DNA of 64,000 bases from Deuterostichococcus epilithicus (GCA_033439295.1 JAVTLE010000014.1:434001-498000); one strand, 5' to 3'; positions 12,501 to 25,214 are shown, counted from the stretch's first letter. The notes: generated by a model not told the origin, from the letters alone. Translations and numbers: made by a program.

Positions 12501-14382
12501 TAGATTAAGAAAGCCCGACGCGGCCGCCTGCATGCATGGCATAGCTGCAGCATTCATCAGCACGACTATTCTCTGCTGCTGGAGGGCGCGACGGCTGGCC
12601 GGCGTAAAGGGCGGCAGGGCCGGGACCTGCTGGCATCTCTGCGCTGCCTGATCCGTGTGTCGGCACCAGCCTGCAGTGAACGCCACGGTTGCCACCGGAG
12701 TAAGAATGAGGATGTGGGCAGAGGTGTGCAGGGTGTCAGTGTTGCGTCGGTTGGGTATCCACTCGCCCCATAGAGTTATGGAACAAGCGTCTCCGAAATG
12801 GGAGTAGGACAGCAATTCCCAAGCGTTTTAAATGTCGCGGCTGTCTGGCCAATCCGGCGCTGCCGCAGCGGCTGTCAGCCCCCCTGCATGGCGGCATGGG
12901 GCCACCAATGTGCAAAGCGCGTGGTGTATCCTGACTCTAGCAGAGCGACACTCTGTGCTCGACGTGGAGGCCACGGTTGCCTTGCAGCAGCTAACAACAT
13001 GCAGACGTGCCAGGTTTTGGTGCCTGTCAGGCTGCTAACAGCAATGGGTGCCCACAGCCTGCCGGCTGATTTGCAAGGTAAGCTGTCACCTCGGGCCATC
13101 TGCCTTGCCCAGCCTTGAGATGCTTTGTTTGCAGAGGTGTTTGCAGAAAAAACGCCCTGGTCAGGTAGGAAGCGAGCAAGAGGGCAGAGCGTAATCCTGT
13201 CGTGCTGTCGGAGGTTCGCCGGCATCGTCGTACTCGTCCATCCCGGAAGGGGTGCAGTGACAGATGGAGGGTGCAATCACTTCATACGGACTTCCATGCG
13301 ATGAGTTGATACATTTCATCACACTGCTGCATCAGATGCGATGCCGCCGTCCCTGATTTGAGGCAGTGGCAGTGTTCATCATGTCGGGAATCTTGATTGT
13401 GTTGTGAGTTATAAGAGGTCCGGCTGCGTGCGAGCCAGGCACGATAGGCACGTAGATTTGCGGTCTGATGAGAAGCCGACCCGGATGTCATTGGCTCATT
13501 GCGCAGAGATTATGCGTGTGCTGTCTGCACCATGGAACCCTAAATTTTCGGGGGCTCAAGAGTCCTGATTTTGGTGAGTCAGCTCGGCCCTACAACGTGT
13601 GGAGGGAAGGCTTTAGTTCAGCAAGGCAGGTTCAGCAAGTTCAGCTTGTGTGCTTCAGGGTCCCGCCAGTCAGCGAGGCACATCTTTCGAAACGATCGCA
13701 TAATTGGTTTAGCTGGCAACAGCCGCCAAACCGTCCGCACAAACCGTCAACAGCGCCACTGCGTGAGCTGCGTGAGCTGGACTCGCACTGCGTGAGCAAT
13801 TCGCCGGCATTCTCGCCGGACCGCGGGCGTGTCTGTGCGGCACAGGCGCCCTTCAGCCATCACATCCGCTTCCGTAGGTGAGGCTGCGCCTGGCGTGTGC
13901 AGACAAGGTCAACGTGGGGCGGTTGGAATTGGTCACCGAGCTCTCAAAACCGCGGCTGCTTCGAGTGACGACTTCAGCCTCGAGAGACGACATGTATGCT
14001 GGGCAGTGAAGCTTGTCCAATATGCAAGCTTCGGGCTGCGTTTCGGCCTTGTTAGCGAATGTTCTCGGACGACCTCGAGGCGACACGGGGAATGCCTAAC
14101 CCAAGGATCGGGCGGGAATGAGCCGCACGACGCCGTCCACGGTCCTCTAGCTGGTCAGAACCAAGGTCTTGCCGGCTCTCTGTCGGAAGCAGCGATCAGC
14201 GCCGGTGTGCCGAGTGCGGTCCTTCAGGGATCCTGGCGTGTGGCGGCTGCTCGGCGGCTGGCTGTGCTGCGCTCGTCCGCTTCAGCAATTATGGTCTCGA
14301 TCCGACACCTCGATGGCGGTGCTGCCGGCGTCGTCGCGCATCTGACGCGATACGAAATATCTGCATGCAGGTCGGAGCGACG
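12501..14382. other. intergenic between eRF1 and sorbitol dehydrogenase
   Basis: Contains the eRF1 3' UTR and the promoter/5' UTR of the next gene. Short repeats of CTGCGTGAG lie at about 13760-13797. The ORFs here have no splice pattern, family signal or third-position bias that I trust, so no gene is called. Confidence 0.4.
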
Positions 14383-17352
14383 ATGGCAGCCCGGCGGGCC
14401 GCCGCTCTCCTGGCCCAGCGCCTGGCCCGGCCGTCGGTCGCGGCCACAGCGTCGGCCTACAACCCTGCGCCTCTGGCCGCCAGCCTCGCCCTTCGAGGCT
14501 ACAGGTGAAGCTCCTGGTGCTTCACTGCTCTTTCACGTGAAAACCTGTTGGACGCACTGGGTGCGCAGCACAGCCAGAGCCCCGATGCATCCCACTTACA
14601 GCTGCCTGCTGCAACACCGTCTGAGACAGCGTCGAACCGAGGCCTGACGCGTGCTGATCGCAGCGCTCTGCCGCTGCCGAGCGATCCCACCGAGCATATC
14701 CAGCCCGCGTTCTCTAACGCGGCCGCGGTGCTGCACGGCATCAACGACCTGCGATACGAGGAGGCCCCGCTGCTGCCGGAGACGGTCGCCCCGGGCGCCG
14801 TGCGGGTGGCCATCAAGGCCGTGGGCATATGCCGATCCGACGTCCACTATCTGCAGAAGGTCCGCATCTTTCCGTGCGCAATGAGGCGTGTGAGTTTGCA
14901 AGAAGTCCTGCACCCGTAGCAAGTGAGTCTTACTACAGCGAGTCACCGCTCCCTGGGCACAGTATCTGGCATCCCTGCAGCACATGCTTCACTCGCACCT
15001 GCAAGTGCTGCAGGATCACTGACTGCATGCTTCACCACACTGCACAGGGTCACATCGGTCGCTTTGTGGTGAACCAGCCCATGGTCATTGGCCACGAGTC
15101 CGCCGGCACTGTTGTTGAGATCGGCGAGGGCGTGCAGCACCTACAGGCGAGAAAGCTTCGAAAGTCCTGACCATCTTGTGTTCTGCCTTTTCTCGTAAGC
15201 CGGGGTACAGCATGATGCATGCGTCACATGGAGCATTGGGTCCTCCCTGTGCGCCTGCCGCTTAGATTGCCCGCAACACATCAAGATTCTCGCAACACTC
15301 ATCACAGGTGGGTGACCCGGTGGCTATCGAGCCCGGCGTTCCGTGCTCGTGCAACAAGCACACGCGGGAGGGGCGGTACAACCTGGACCCCGACATCAAA
15401 TTCTTTGCCACGCCACCGCACCACGGCTCCCTCGCACAGGTGCTCTTCTCCCTACACCAGCTCCTCCTTATAATTCTGCCACAAGACTCGCAACACACTC
15501 ACAACACACACTCCGCATCTGCATGCTGTAGATGCACTGCATGCGAAAAGCCGTGCGCTGGTCTGCACGACAACCATGCAACCATGCCGGGTCATTCTGC
15601 ATGTTTTTTCTGAATTTTATTTTTGATTGTTGCTCCGCAGTTCATCGACCACCCAGCGGGCTTCTGCTACAAGCTGCCGCCGGGCGTGACGCACGAGGAG
15701 GGCGCCATGTGCGAGCCGCTGTCTGTGGGCGTGCACGCTGTGCGTCGTGGCCAGGTGTCTCCTGGCATGGACGTTGCTGTCATCGGCGCCGGCCCCATTG
15801 GTGAGCTGCTCTGGCTGAGTCACAGTCGCCCTGGTCGATACGAGTCAGCCGCCATGCCATACCAAATGCCAGCGCTTGGACGACTATCGGAGATCTCTCC
15901 CCCTGTCGTCCTGCAGATCGTGAGTGTCTTAGGATTAGTCAACCTGCTAGTATGGCTGCCTCTACAGCTGGGGCCCCGCAGCTTCCGATGTACGAAGTCG
16001 CACCCACACTCCCCAGAGACTTCACTAGAGAGCCTGTGACTTTCTGCTGAAGCTTCCAGGTTTTCAGAGACCTGCGACTCACTGCCAGCTGTGCTGCTGC
16101 GCTGCAGGCCTGGTGTCCATCATGGCGGCAAAGGCATTTGGCGCTGGGAAGGTGGCAGTCGTCGACATGAATGAGGCAAACCTGGAGGTGCACTCCTTTT
16201 GCCCTCTTTCCAGTAGCGATCGGCTTCGTTGCAGTCGTTGCAGTCGTTACACGCTCATGTCCCATGGTCGTGTGCAATGGCAGTGCATGAGGTATGCACA
16301 TCAGGGCATGTTGGCACGTGCCTATCATACAGTTGGTAGCCGCCTGTGACCCAGAGCCAAGAGAGCCCGAGCTCTTTCGCCCAACCGTGTCTTGCCTGTC
16401 TGTCGCGCAGGTGGCGCGCCAGATGGGCGCGGACATCGGCATTTTGTCTGGCCGCACTGAGTCCCCCGTCGCAGTTGGCGACCGCATCAAGTCGGTGCTG
16501 GGCCCCGACGGCCCCTCTGTGGTCATCGATTGCGCGGGCTTTGAGGCCACCATGCAGGTGCGTAGCCTGGTCTGTCTGGGTGTGCTCGCCGTCTGGGTGT
16601 GCTCACCGTCTGTGTGCGGCTCGGCGTCGCACTGGAGGAGCGGCGCCAGCGGCGCAACGCCACTCGCGGCGGCGACTTGCCGCCCCCAGCGGGCATTGTC
16701 AGACCCTATGTTCGCTTGCGCCATCGCACAGGAGCGCTCGCTCAAGTAATCACCCTCACAAGTGCAGACAGGCTGGGTGCATGTGCCGACGATGTTCAGC
16801 GTTTGTGCTCCCACCTCGAGCAGGCGGGGGTGCGGGCGTGTTCCGCGGGCGGCAAGGTGGTTCTGGTGGGCATGGGCGACGAACTCATGAAGCTGGACAT
16901 GACGCACGCCGCCACCCACGAGATCGACATCATCGGCTCCTTCCGCTATGCCAACACGGTGTGTGATGCTTGTCCTTCGCTGTCAACTCCCCTGTGAACC
17001 GTGCTGTCTCCTTCCAAACAGTCCAGTCAGATGCCGCTCTGCCTTGTGCCGGGCATCAATCACAGCTTGCCTGCACACCAGTTGCTGTGCAGGGCATGCT
17101 TATCTCCGGCAGTCTTTCACCCCAGCCAGCCAACCCTCGTCTTCAGCTGATCCATGTCCTGACCTGCACGGCTTTTCCTCCCCTTCGCAGTATCCGCTGT
17201 GCCTGAGCCTGCTGGAGCACAAGCGTGTCAACGTGAAGCCAATGATCACGCACCGCTTTGGCTTCACCGAGGGCGGCGTCGCCGACGGGTTCGACACTGC
17301 GGCGCGCTCGGCGCAGACCAAGGCCATCAAGGTCATGTTCAACCTGGACTAG
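14383..17352 (+). CDS. zinc-type polyol dehydrogenase, sorbitol (L-iditol/xylitol) dehydrogenase family
   Basis: NAD-dependent medium-chain dehydrogenase oxidising polyols to ketoses. Exons: 14383-14504, about 14574-14859, 15048-15146, 15308-15439, 15641-15800, 16108-16187, 16411-16557, 16824-16958, 17191-17352. The match to plant SDH runs the whole length. Catalytic-zinc ligands are Cys in GICRSDVHY, His-Glu in [16 protein letters not shown], and the Glu of [10 protein letters not shown]. The Rossmann motif is [21 protein letters not shown], and the end is [20 protein letters not shown] to IKVMFNLD. Odd points: the structural-zinc loop reads [20 protein letters not shown], so the usual four-Cys site is broken. 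The usual G-x-C-G-S-D is C-R-S-D. Intron 3 (15147-15307) starts with GC. The N-terminal extension, Ala/Arg-rich from [20 protein letters not shown], looks like an organelle transit peptide. The start of exon 2 is chosen by phase only. Confidence 0.92.
16575..16625. repeat. 17-bp tandem repeat in SDH intron 7
   Basis: TCTGGGTGTGCTCGCCG is repeated with one change, then a third decayed partial unit follows. It lies just after the donor of exon 7. Confidence 0.9.
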
Positions 17353-18683
17353 GCTAGGCGACTGCCGCATCCCGCTGGAGCAGCGGCGGCAGCAGCGGCG
17401 CCGACGGCGAGGGCAACCCACTCGTGATGGCTGTTAGCGCCGTGGCGGCGGCGGCGCTGGGCGGCACAGCTGACGCCCATGGCTATATATACATATCAGA
17501 CAATGCCGATCCAAACTCCAAGACCGCGTATGCCGCTGACGCAACAAGCAGCGGCCCGACCGGCAGACACGGCGGCGACCTGCCGAGCTGCGGGCTGGCG
17601 ACTGGTGACATAGCACTGATGCAACAAGGAAGAATTGGCTTGAATGGCTGTGACGGCGGGCTGCGGCCCGGCCAGCATGGCGCTTTGCGCGGTGGGCGAC
17701 AGGCGCCCCGCGCCGGGCATTTCGAGTTTCAGAGGCTGGCGCAAGTCCGGGGCCAGCAGACGCCGCCGCGAGTGCGCGCCCATGCTTCGAACTGTGGGCG
17801 TTCCTCCGGCTGCAGACGCTTCCCAGGCTTGCCGCTGGTTTCTGATGCAAGATTGAGCGCCGTTGGCTGGTGTGAGAGCAGAGGGTCCAGCCTGCTGGCC
17901 GCCAGCAAGGGGCAAACTGGAAAGGCAAGAACGGGGGAGACGGTCGATGAACAGAACACCATTGGCGCATGTTGCGGGTGCCTGTGGCCGTCAGCGGTGT
18001 GATAGTCCTCGAGCTGCGTCTCGCAAGAGACAAGTGGTAGCACGGTTGCTCGTTTGGGGTGCCCACAGCTTTCTGCTGTGGGCAACCACAAACCGGAATG
18101 GAAAGTTCACCTGTTTTACAGCATTCTGATCTTTATTGCATGCTGGATACGTTAGACGAGCTTTGGGCAGGGGAAAGGCTTCTCTCCGTCAGTCTACAGG
18201 AGCTGTGGGTGTGGCGTTATTCTCCTGACACCTTTTCTGTGTAATATCTCAGCTGAAATGACCCTTGCTTCTGCCAGCCACAGGCCAGGCCTGTGGCAAC
18301 GCTCCATAGATGCTCCTTCCGAGCACCCAGTCTTGTTGCCCAGCGTGTACAATCCGACGAATCCCCTCTCTACCCCCAAGCTAGCTGCGTACCACAGTCA
18401 TTCTCTTCTTTTCCCAGGCACTTGCGCACGAGACAATGGACATGTTGACTTCATGCCATCAAATACCACCGCCTTTCCAACCTTTCCTCCATTGAAGTCC
18501 GTTGGCTTCGACAATGCTATCGGATGTCAGTGCTGCCTACTCTTTTTGCTCTGACACCTTTCTCTCGTCCCCCAATTTGCTGGCTGTACCACATTGATCA
18601 TGCAGCACTGCCAGCCGCAGGGGCTTCTCCGCACTGCCGGGCAGCTCCGGCATCGGGAGGCGCAGCAACCATGCTCTGACGCC
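17353..18683. other. convergent 3' ends of SDH and cytidine deaminase
   Basis: No gene recognised. TGTAA-type signals occur on the + strand near 18239 and, read on the minus strand, near 18115. Either could serve as a polyadenylation signal, but they lie far (about 570-890 bp) from the stop codons. Confidence 0.35.
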
Positions 18684-21093
18684 TCACGCGACGCTTCTTA
18701 GCTGCGCAGGCACGACAGTCAGCTGCGCCACGGGCGCGATGTGACGAAGCAACAGCTCCACGTTATCGGCGTGGCGCACCGCCGCCCCCGGCAGCTCCAC
18801 CAGCACCACGTGCCTCACCTGCAGTTGCCAACAGATGGAAATGCTGGCTGGTCTGCTATCACGGCCATTTGCCGTTGATGACCATCGATGACGGCGAAGC
18901 CTGCTTCTGCGGTCCGTCCAGGGTTGCGGGCAGCAGTGCCTCGGGAGTTGCATGTGTGTTCCACAGATGCGAGAACATTTCATAGATGAGCGCCACCACG
19001 CTGCGACTCCCTACATGTCCACCGTGCAGTGCAAGCCGCGGCCATGGCTACGGCAGCATTTCAGCCCCCGCCGCCATGTCAGGCAATACCGTGTCGCACT
19101 GCAGCCGCAGCCGCGACCGACACCAACCTCAAACAGCGGTGCTGCACCCACCTCCTCGTACGATGCCAGCCCTGCGCGCACCGCCGCCGCCAGCGCCGCC
19201 TGCAGTGGCCCCAGCCCCGGGTTGAACGCCGCGCTCTCGAGGTACGCCCCGTAGTGCACCTCGCCGGCAGCGGTCACAACGGCGGCGCCCGCCGGGCAGC
19301 GCGTGTACGGCGCATAGGCCTGCGCAGCAGCAGTCCCAGTTCCTCCAGGGCAACCGCCATGATGTTGTGGGCAGGGACAAGTGCAGCTGGGCCTCTGAGC
19401 AGGCCTTGCCTGGTCTTGGTCCTCAGATGAAGCGCACCATTGGCTGCCATCACCTTTTATGGGGGGTTTGATCTGCAGCAGGCTCCTTGCACGAGGACAG
19501 AGCCGCCTTAAGGCACGGGCGCTGCAAGACGCCATTTCTGGAATAGACCGTGTGCGCCGCCATGCCTGAGGTGGCAAGCGCTGCGCAGATCCCCTGGCGA
19601 CTGCTGGTGACTGCAAGCTGCGATCAGAGGATCGGCCCTTGCTGTCGCCAGTTGGTCTGCGTGCAGGCCTCCTGAGCTTTTACCTGGTTCGCTGCCAGCA
19701 GAGCGGCGACCGCCGCCTGTCGCACCAGCCGCTCGTCCTCCGCCGTCGCTGCCACCGCGCAGCGGCAGTTGTCGGCCCCCGCCGCGCAGCCGCAGGCGCC
19801 GCCGCCGTCTGGCCCCGCCACGCGTGCGCCGTCGCACCCGCACCGCTGGCCGACACCTGCCGCAACGTCTGCCGCCGCGGCGGCGATGCCGTTGTCCTGC
19901 GGCTGCAGCAGCAGCGGCGTGGCGGCGTCCTCCAGGAGGTCCGCCGGACCAAAGCGCTGCGGCAGCAGCTGCTCCAGGGTGTATTCCGTTGGCGGCGCGC
20001 CGAAGCTGATGCGGATCGTGTCCTGTGGGGAGCAGCATCGGGGCATCGGCTCACTTGATGACGTGCGGGGTGACTCCAGCCACTGGCGCTTGGTTCCGAC
20101 CAGAATTGACAATGTCGTGAGCAACCTGGCGGGAGTGGCCCACAGGGGAGCTGCCACACGGGCGCACTGCGCAGCTGCAGCACCGCGTTGGGCCTGCGGC
20201 TGGAGCGGCTGCACACGTCGGGGGTTTGTGAGGGTGGACGCACCGCGCACACCAGCTCGGAGTAGAACTGGCGGCAGTGGCCGCACGGCGCGGCGGACAC
20301 TGCAAGCCGGCGTAGCGCCGTCTCCCCATGCCACGCCACGCTTGACAGCAGAAACTGTTCCGCATGCACCTACACAGTCGCGCACACATCCTCAGGTTGC
20401 ACCGACATGACATCCTCTGGAATGCCGGCGGCCAGCAGGCCATCACGCAGCAGCCCAGCCACAATGTGCCGCATCGGCAGCGACGCTGCATTGACCTGCC
20501 TGCACAGTACAAGCCCAGCTCCTGCACTTCTGACCAGCAGCACACGGCCTCTGTGTCGCTGTCAGGAGGCGGGAGGGCCGGCTGGGCGCCAGGTCTCACC
20601 GAGTTGTTGAGGGGTGTGCCCGGAAACTCCAGGTTGACGCCAATGTACACGCTGCCGCTCTCGCCAAGTCCCACCGCCCTGTGGCGCACATCTCATGGCA
20701 TCAGTGCCGCTGCATGCGTACGCATGCTCCCGGTCTGCAATGCCCCCACCCGCGCTGACGTGGCGGGCTTGCGGTCTTGCCGACGGACACCAACCGAAAT
20801 GCGCGGCGGCCGCTGTGCCACGTGTCCACAGGGCACCTGAATAAAGCCCCACACAACAGCAACTATTTCACTCACCCAACGTGGAACTTGGATATGGGCG
20901 GCCGTGCGAGCGCCGCCGCGGGCTCTATCAGCGCCTGCAGCAGCTCAGCCTCGCTGAGGCCGTGCCGCCGCCTCCATTCCGCCACCTCCGCCGCCGGGAT
21001 GACGAAGCGACCTTCGAGTGCTGCGCTGAGATCCGGAAGTTGTGCATTGGCCGGCGCTGCGGACGCATCGGCTGCGGCGCCGGGTCCAGCCAT
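18684..21093 (-). CDS. CDA: cytidine deaminase, plant-type two-domain
   Basis: Zinc enzyme of pyrimidine salvage converting cytidine/deoxycytidine to uridine. Minus-strand exons: 21093-20876, 20678-20600, 20369-20253, 20022-19684, 19319-19152, 18818-18684, all GT-AG and in phase, giving 351 aa. An in-frame ATG at 21135 would add 14 residues. The catalytic domain has KFHVGAVGLGESGSVYIGVN, then VHAEQFLLSSVAWHGE (zinc His and proton-shuttle Glu) and SAAPCGHCRQFYSEL (PCxxC zinc cysteines). RFGPADLLEDAATPLLLQPQ follows. The C-terminal inactive repeat has AYAPYTRCPAGAAVVTAAGE and YLESAAFNPGLGPLQAAL, as in Arabidopsis CDA. Exon 4 carries an extra Ala/Gly/Cys-rich insert (about 60 residues with C-G-C, C-G-C and C-R-C motifs) between the two domains. 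Divergent from NECAP. Confidence 0.95.
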
Positions 21094-21135
21094 GGGCGGC
21101 GCAGCGGCCTGTCCACCGATTGCCGAGCGGCGCAT

Positions 21136-22013
21136 CTCGATCCTGAGAGCGAAACGGTGTCGATTTCACTGCACCGAGCTTGCTCAGGCGAATGACTGCT
21201 CTGTTGCACTGGTTGCCGCTGCCGCAGTAGGGCACAGGGCTACGGTGTTTACCCTGACGCAACTCGAGTGAGGCGCAAATGAGTTGAATAACCCGGCTGC
21301 TATTACTAGGATCACGATATCTGATGCCACAGCACGGCCAAGGAGTCCAATTCACCAGTCGCACGGCGGATGTGCAGTGGTTTAGGCATCGAAAACATTA
21401 TTTGGGCCGGTCAAGCGCTGCATTCATCGAGGCAGGATCTTTTGTGCAGCTCAAAGGCACCTTCTGCTTCAGTTTGCAATGCGAATGCGTTCTGGCACAG
21501 CGGCGCGGGCGCTGCAGCTCCAATAGCATGCTAGGCGTGATTGGGTATCCAGGTCTTTGTCCTCACAAGCCTGCAGCGCGAAGTTGAAGGAGCTCAGCTT
21601 ACAATCGCATGTGTGCACGACGCATCGCATGCAATACAAGCTGAGCAAAGCAACTGCGACCTTCAGGCAGCGTTGCAGCATCATCGACGGTGCAGTGTTG
21701 TGTCAGAGTTTGGCGCACCCAACCTGAGACACTCTGCGCTGAGCTGCACCCATTGATTCACGCGAAGTCTTGTCAGGATACAAGCAACCGATAATCGGGA
21801 TTTTCTACTGTTGGAAGCTGGTTCAGGAGGCTGGACTTGTGCAAGGCTGTTGCACCAAGATGGCACGAGCTTCGGGCAACGCTTGGCTATCGCTGTTGAA
21901 GAATGAGTGTATCTGCACCTCTGCAGTGGGTTTCGCCGTCAGATTCGCATCGCCGACCGCGCTCACTTGACGTTCCAAGTGTCCAGTCGGCGCGCGCGCT
22001 CTCAGCCTCAGCC
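21136..22013. promoter_or_regulatory. bidirectional intergenic region between CDA and NECAP
   Basis: These 878 bp separate two divergent start codons and must hold both promoters and 5' UTRs. It is less GC-rich than the flanking exons. I see no TATA box or operator I would defend. Confidence 0.5.
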
Positions 22014-23554
22014 ATGCTGGCAGGCTCGGCGGGCCCCCGCCAGCAGGCAGACACGAATGAGGAGGTGCAACATTCTGAGCTCACCACCTTCCAGTGCCGT
22101 GAGGCATACGTGTACCAGATTCCGCCCGCGAGCACTGTCGGCCATCGTGCGGAGCTTTGGGATGTGGATCACTGGCTGCAGGTAAGCATTCATGTTAGCC
22201 GAGTGCAGATCAAGCTTGCATGCAGACGCTACGGCTGCTAAATCCCGGTTGACCGAACCTTCGTGCTTCCGACTTCGTGGATCTGACAACTCATGCGCAT
22301 GTATGCGGCATGCACTCCATGGTCCATGGTGTGGGGTGAGCAGGATGTTGCCAGTCCTGGAAATGCATGCAGGATGCCACGCTCCAGCCAAGACGCGACG
22401 GTAGCCGGATCACCACACATTCCGAGATGATGCACTTGATGTCCGTGCCTGTCTTTGGCTGCGCCTGCAGGAGGTCTCGGCGGCGGTGGTGAGCTGCCAG
22501 GACGAGTGTTGGGTGCGGCTGTTTGACAAGGCCACCGGCGAGCTGTTTGCAGAGTGCCCCATCCCGCAGGACAAACCGATCATCACGGTAGGTCGCCGAC
22601 TCTGGCTGTCTTGCGGGTCTGAGCAATGCAAGCATACGACAGCGTGGTTGGGTATGCCTGGAAGCTCTGCAGCGTGTTATCATGATGGTATGGGTTGTAT
22701 CATGGCATATGTGATAGCATTGCTCGACAGTAACCATGTCTTCCACTCCACATCCTCTGCAAGTTGCTGACGAAGCCGAGGTACCAGTGCAGTCTGCAAA
22801 AAGTCTGCAATTATCGCACCCTCTGAAACGGATCTTTTGGTATGACTGCTTGCATCCATTCTCCTCGGTATCATCTGACTTTCGGCAACGCTGCAGGTGG
22901 TGGAGCCGGTGATGGACTCCAGCCGCTACTACGTGCTGCGCATTGTCGACCGCGAGTCCGGGCGCCACGCCTTCATCGGCATGGGTTTCCGGTGGCCATC
23001 CTCACTCTTTGTCATCATCACTCGTGTATTATTCGTGCACGAGCTGCGACAGGTCAGGCTTTAGAATGCATGTCACGATGAGCGAATCTTCGCAGAAAGG
23101 GGAGCAGTTCTGCACACACCAGCCGCAGCAGCCCGAGCCTGGCAACTGCCTGCCGCCACAGCACCTCTTGCCCCCCTGCCCTATCCTTTGGCAGGGGCTG
23201 GTCCCTGCAGACGCAGACGGACATGCTGTTTGTACGTCCAGCATAGCATGTTCGCAGACGTACTACGACACTCACAAAGAAAATCCGTATACTCACGCTC
23301 CTGGGTGGCCCGCTAGGAGCCCACTCAGGCATCGGGCTTCATCGCGGCTGCCCCTGCAATTTTGAGCATTTTATACCACATCCTTAAACCCTGAAACCTG
23401 CATGCGCCCCCCCAACCTTGCAGGGAGCGCAATCAGGCGTCGGATTTCAATGCGGCGCTGGACGACCACCTGCAGTACCTGCGCCGCAGCCGCGAGGCGG
23501 CGCGCCGGAAGCAGGAGTATGCAGCAGCCGTGGCCGCCGGCGGCAGGGACGCAG

Positions 23555-23600
<46 letters not shown>

Positions 23601-24188
23601 AGGGTGTGCCACCGGGCCGTCCCGTGACTTGGCTCTGAAGCCGGGGCAGACCATCACCGTGGCGCTGCCGACGCGGGTGAGGGTGACGATGAGGACATGT
23701 CTTGTACCTTTGGGCGCACAAATGCACCTTGAAGTGCACATTGTGTGCAGCCATCCTGAGCAGCAGCACACACCCACGATGCATGACGCCCACGGTCTCA
23801 GGGAAGCTAGGCAACACACTGCTGGAGGCCAACACCCTGCACTGCAGCCAGCAGTGTGTTGGTCGGCCTTCACGAAACCGTGGGCGCCTCCTGGCATGAG
23901 CACCTTCAGGATCCTACGGCATACTTCCGCCTGAATTATAAGATGAAGAAATCGCTCGAAATTTTTGCAGGCGACTGATGGGGCGATGACGACGCCGCCG
24001 GCGTCACGGCTCGGCAGCATGGCAGCCAGAGCACGCCTGACGTTCTTCAATGCCAGTCCGACGCCAGTCAAAATGAGCTCCGCCTCAGGCGGCGCAGGCA
24101 GGGGCAGGCCCACAGACGGCTCCCCGCCGACGCTGCTGCCGCCGCCGCCGCCGCGCCCGCGACTTGCCCCGTCGCCAGCCGCCACATC

Positions 24189-24257
<69 letters not shown>

Positions 24258-25214
24258 GTATCTCACCTCCGTGCCAGCAGCAGACAGCAGCGTCACCCCG
24301 CCTGCACCTGTGGCGACACGTGCGGCTGCCATCCGCGTGCCGTCGCCAGGCATGGGCTTTATGGCAGTGTCGCCAACGGCCGCTCCGGGACGCCGCAGCA
24401 GCGAAGGCGGCGGCGACGGCGACGGCGACGACAGCGGCGCGGCCAGCCTCTTCTCCAAATTCAGCCTGGTGCGTCAGTGCGAGTGGCACAAAATGTACTG
24501 CAATCATCCCGCCGCATCCTGGCTTCGCACTCCAAAGTTCATTCGATGAGGAAACCTGTCTTTGGGGGCCCCGAGTGTCTTAAGCGAGTCGCCTTTGGCT
24601 CCAGTGGCATCATTGCCGTGCCACAGTCCGATGACGAGGCGATTCAGGAGCGGCAGGGCGAGCCCGGCGGCAGCAGCGGCGGCGGCGCCGCCGGCAGGCT
24701 GTTGGAGGCTCCCGGCCCGCGCCCCATGCGCGTGTCGATGACCATCGCTGACGACGATGCGACCTCCGATGCTGCCTCGTTCGCTGGGCTTTCTATGCAG
24801 GTCAGCCCAAAGCGCCATTCTCCCGAACAGCACTCTCTAGCCATCCTGGCGGGGCTTTGGCTGTGTAATGTCATGCATGCGTGTATGCTGCTGCGATCGC
24901 ATCGGCCTCATTGCGTCTAATATTGGAACTATATTACTGGTGCATCGCCTGCAGACGCATTGGCCCCCTGCCACCGCACTGTGCAGGCGCACACCTCTGG
25001 CGGCAGCAGCGCCATCGGCAGCAGCGCCACAGCCAGCGACGGCGGCGACTCCGAGGCAGACGAGCCGTCCGCCGCCAGTGGGGCCGCAGCTGCAGGTGCC
25101 CCGGCTGGGAAGGAGGCCGCAGGGGGCAGTCTCAGCGCGGATTCGCAAGAGGGGCCGGCGTCTGGGCAGACGTCCGGCAGCCTCAAGGACGACTGGGGCG
25201 ACTTCGTGAGCTAG
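22014..25214 (+). CDS. NECAP: NECAP-like adaptin ear-binding coat-associated protein
   Basis: Endocytic accessory protein that binds AP-2 and regulates clathrin-coated vesicle formation. Seven exons: 22014-22181, 22471-22587, 22897-22991, 23424-23676, 23971-24468, 24627-24800, 24987-25214. All are GT-AG and in phase, giving 510 aa. The N-terminal PHear domain (DUF1681) is clear: REAYVYQIPPASTVGHRAEL, CWVRLFDKATGELFAECPIP, VVEPVMDSSRYYVLRIVDRE, HAFIGMGF|RERNQASDFNAA and LKPGQTITVALPT. The remainder is a low-complexity tail with poly-Gly, a Pro-rich stretch, 22 Gln and Ser/Ala/Gly-rich acidic segments. The C-terminus is DDWGDFVS, a WxxF motif as expected for adaptin-ear binding. At about 510 aa it is roughly twice the length of animal NECAPs (about 270 aa), because of the tail. 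Domain confidence is high. The functional role is from the family. Confidence 0.93.
23557..23598. repeat. (GGC)14 trinucleotide repeat, poly-Gly in NECAP
   Basis: Fourteen perfect GGC codons in NECAP exon 4, followed by GGA and GGG, encode a poly-Gly run after the PHear domain. Confidence 0.95.
24190..24255. repeat. (CAG)22 trinucleotide repeat, poly-Gln in NECAP
   Basis: Twenty-two perfect CAG codons in NECAP exon 5, in frame. The absence of CAA interruptions makes the tract likely to vary in length between strains. Confidence 0.97.

Noticed and set aside
23433-24458. 341-codon minus-strand frame with poly-Cys
   Set aside because: Antisense shadow of NECAP exons 4 and 5 caused by the CAG and GGC repeats.
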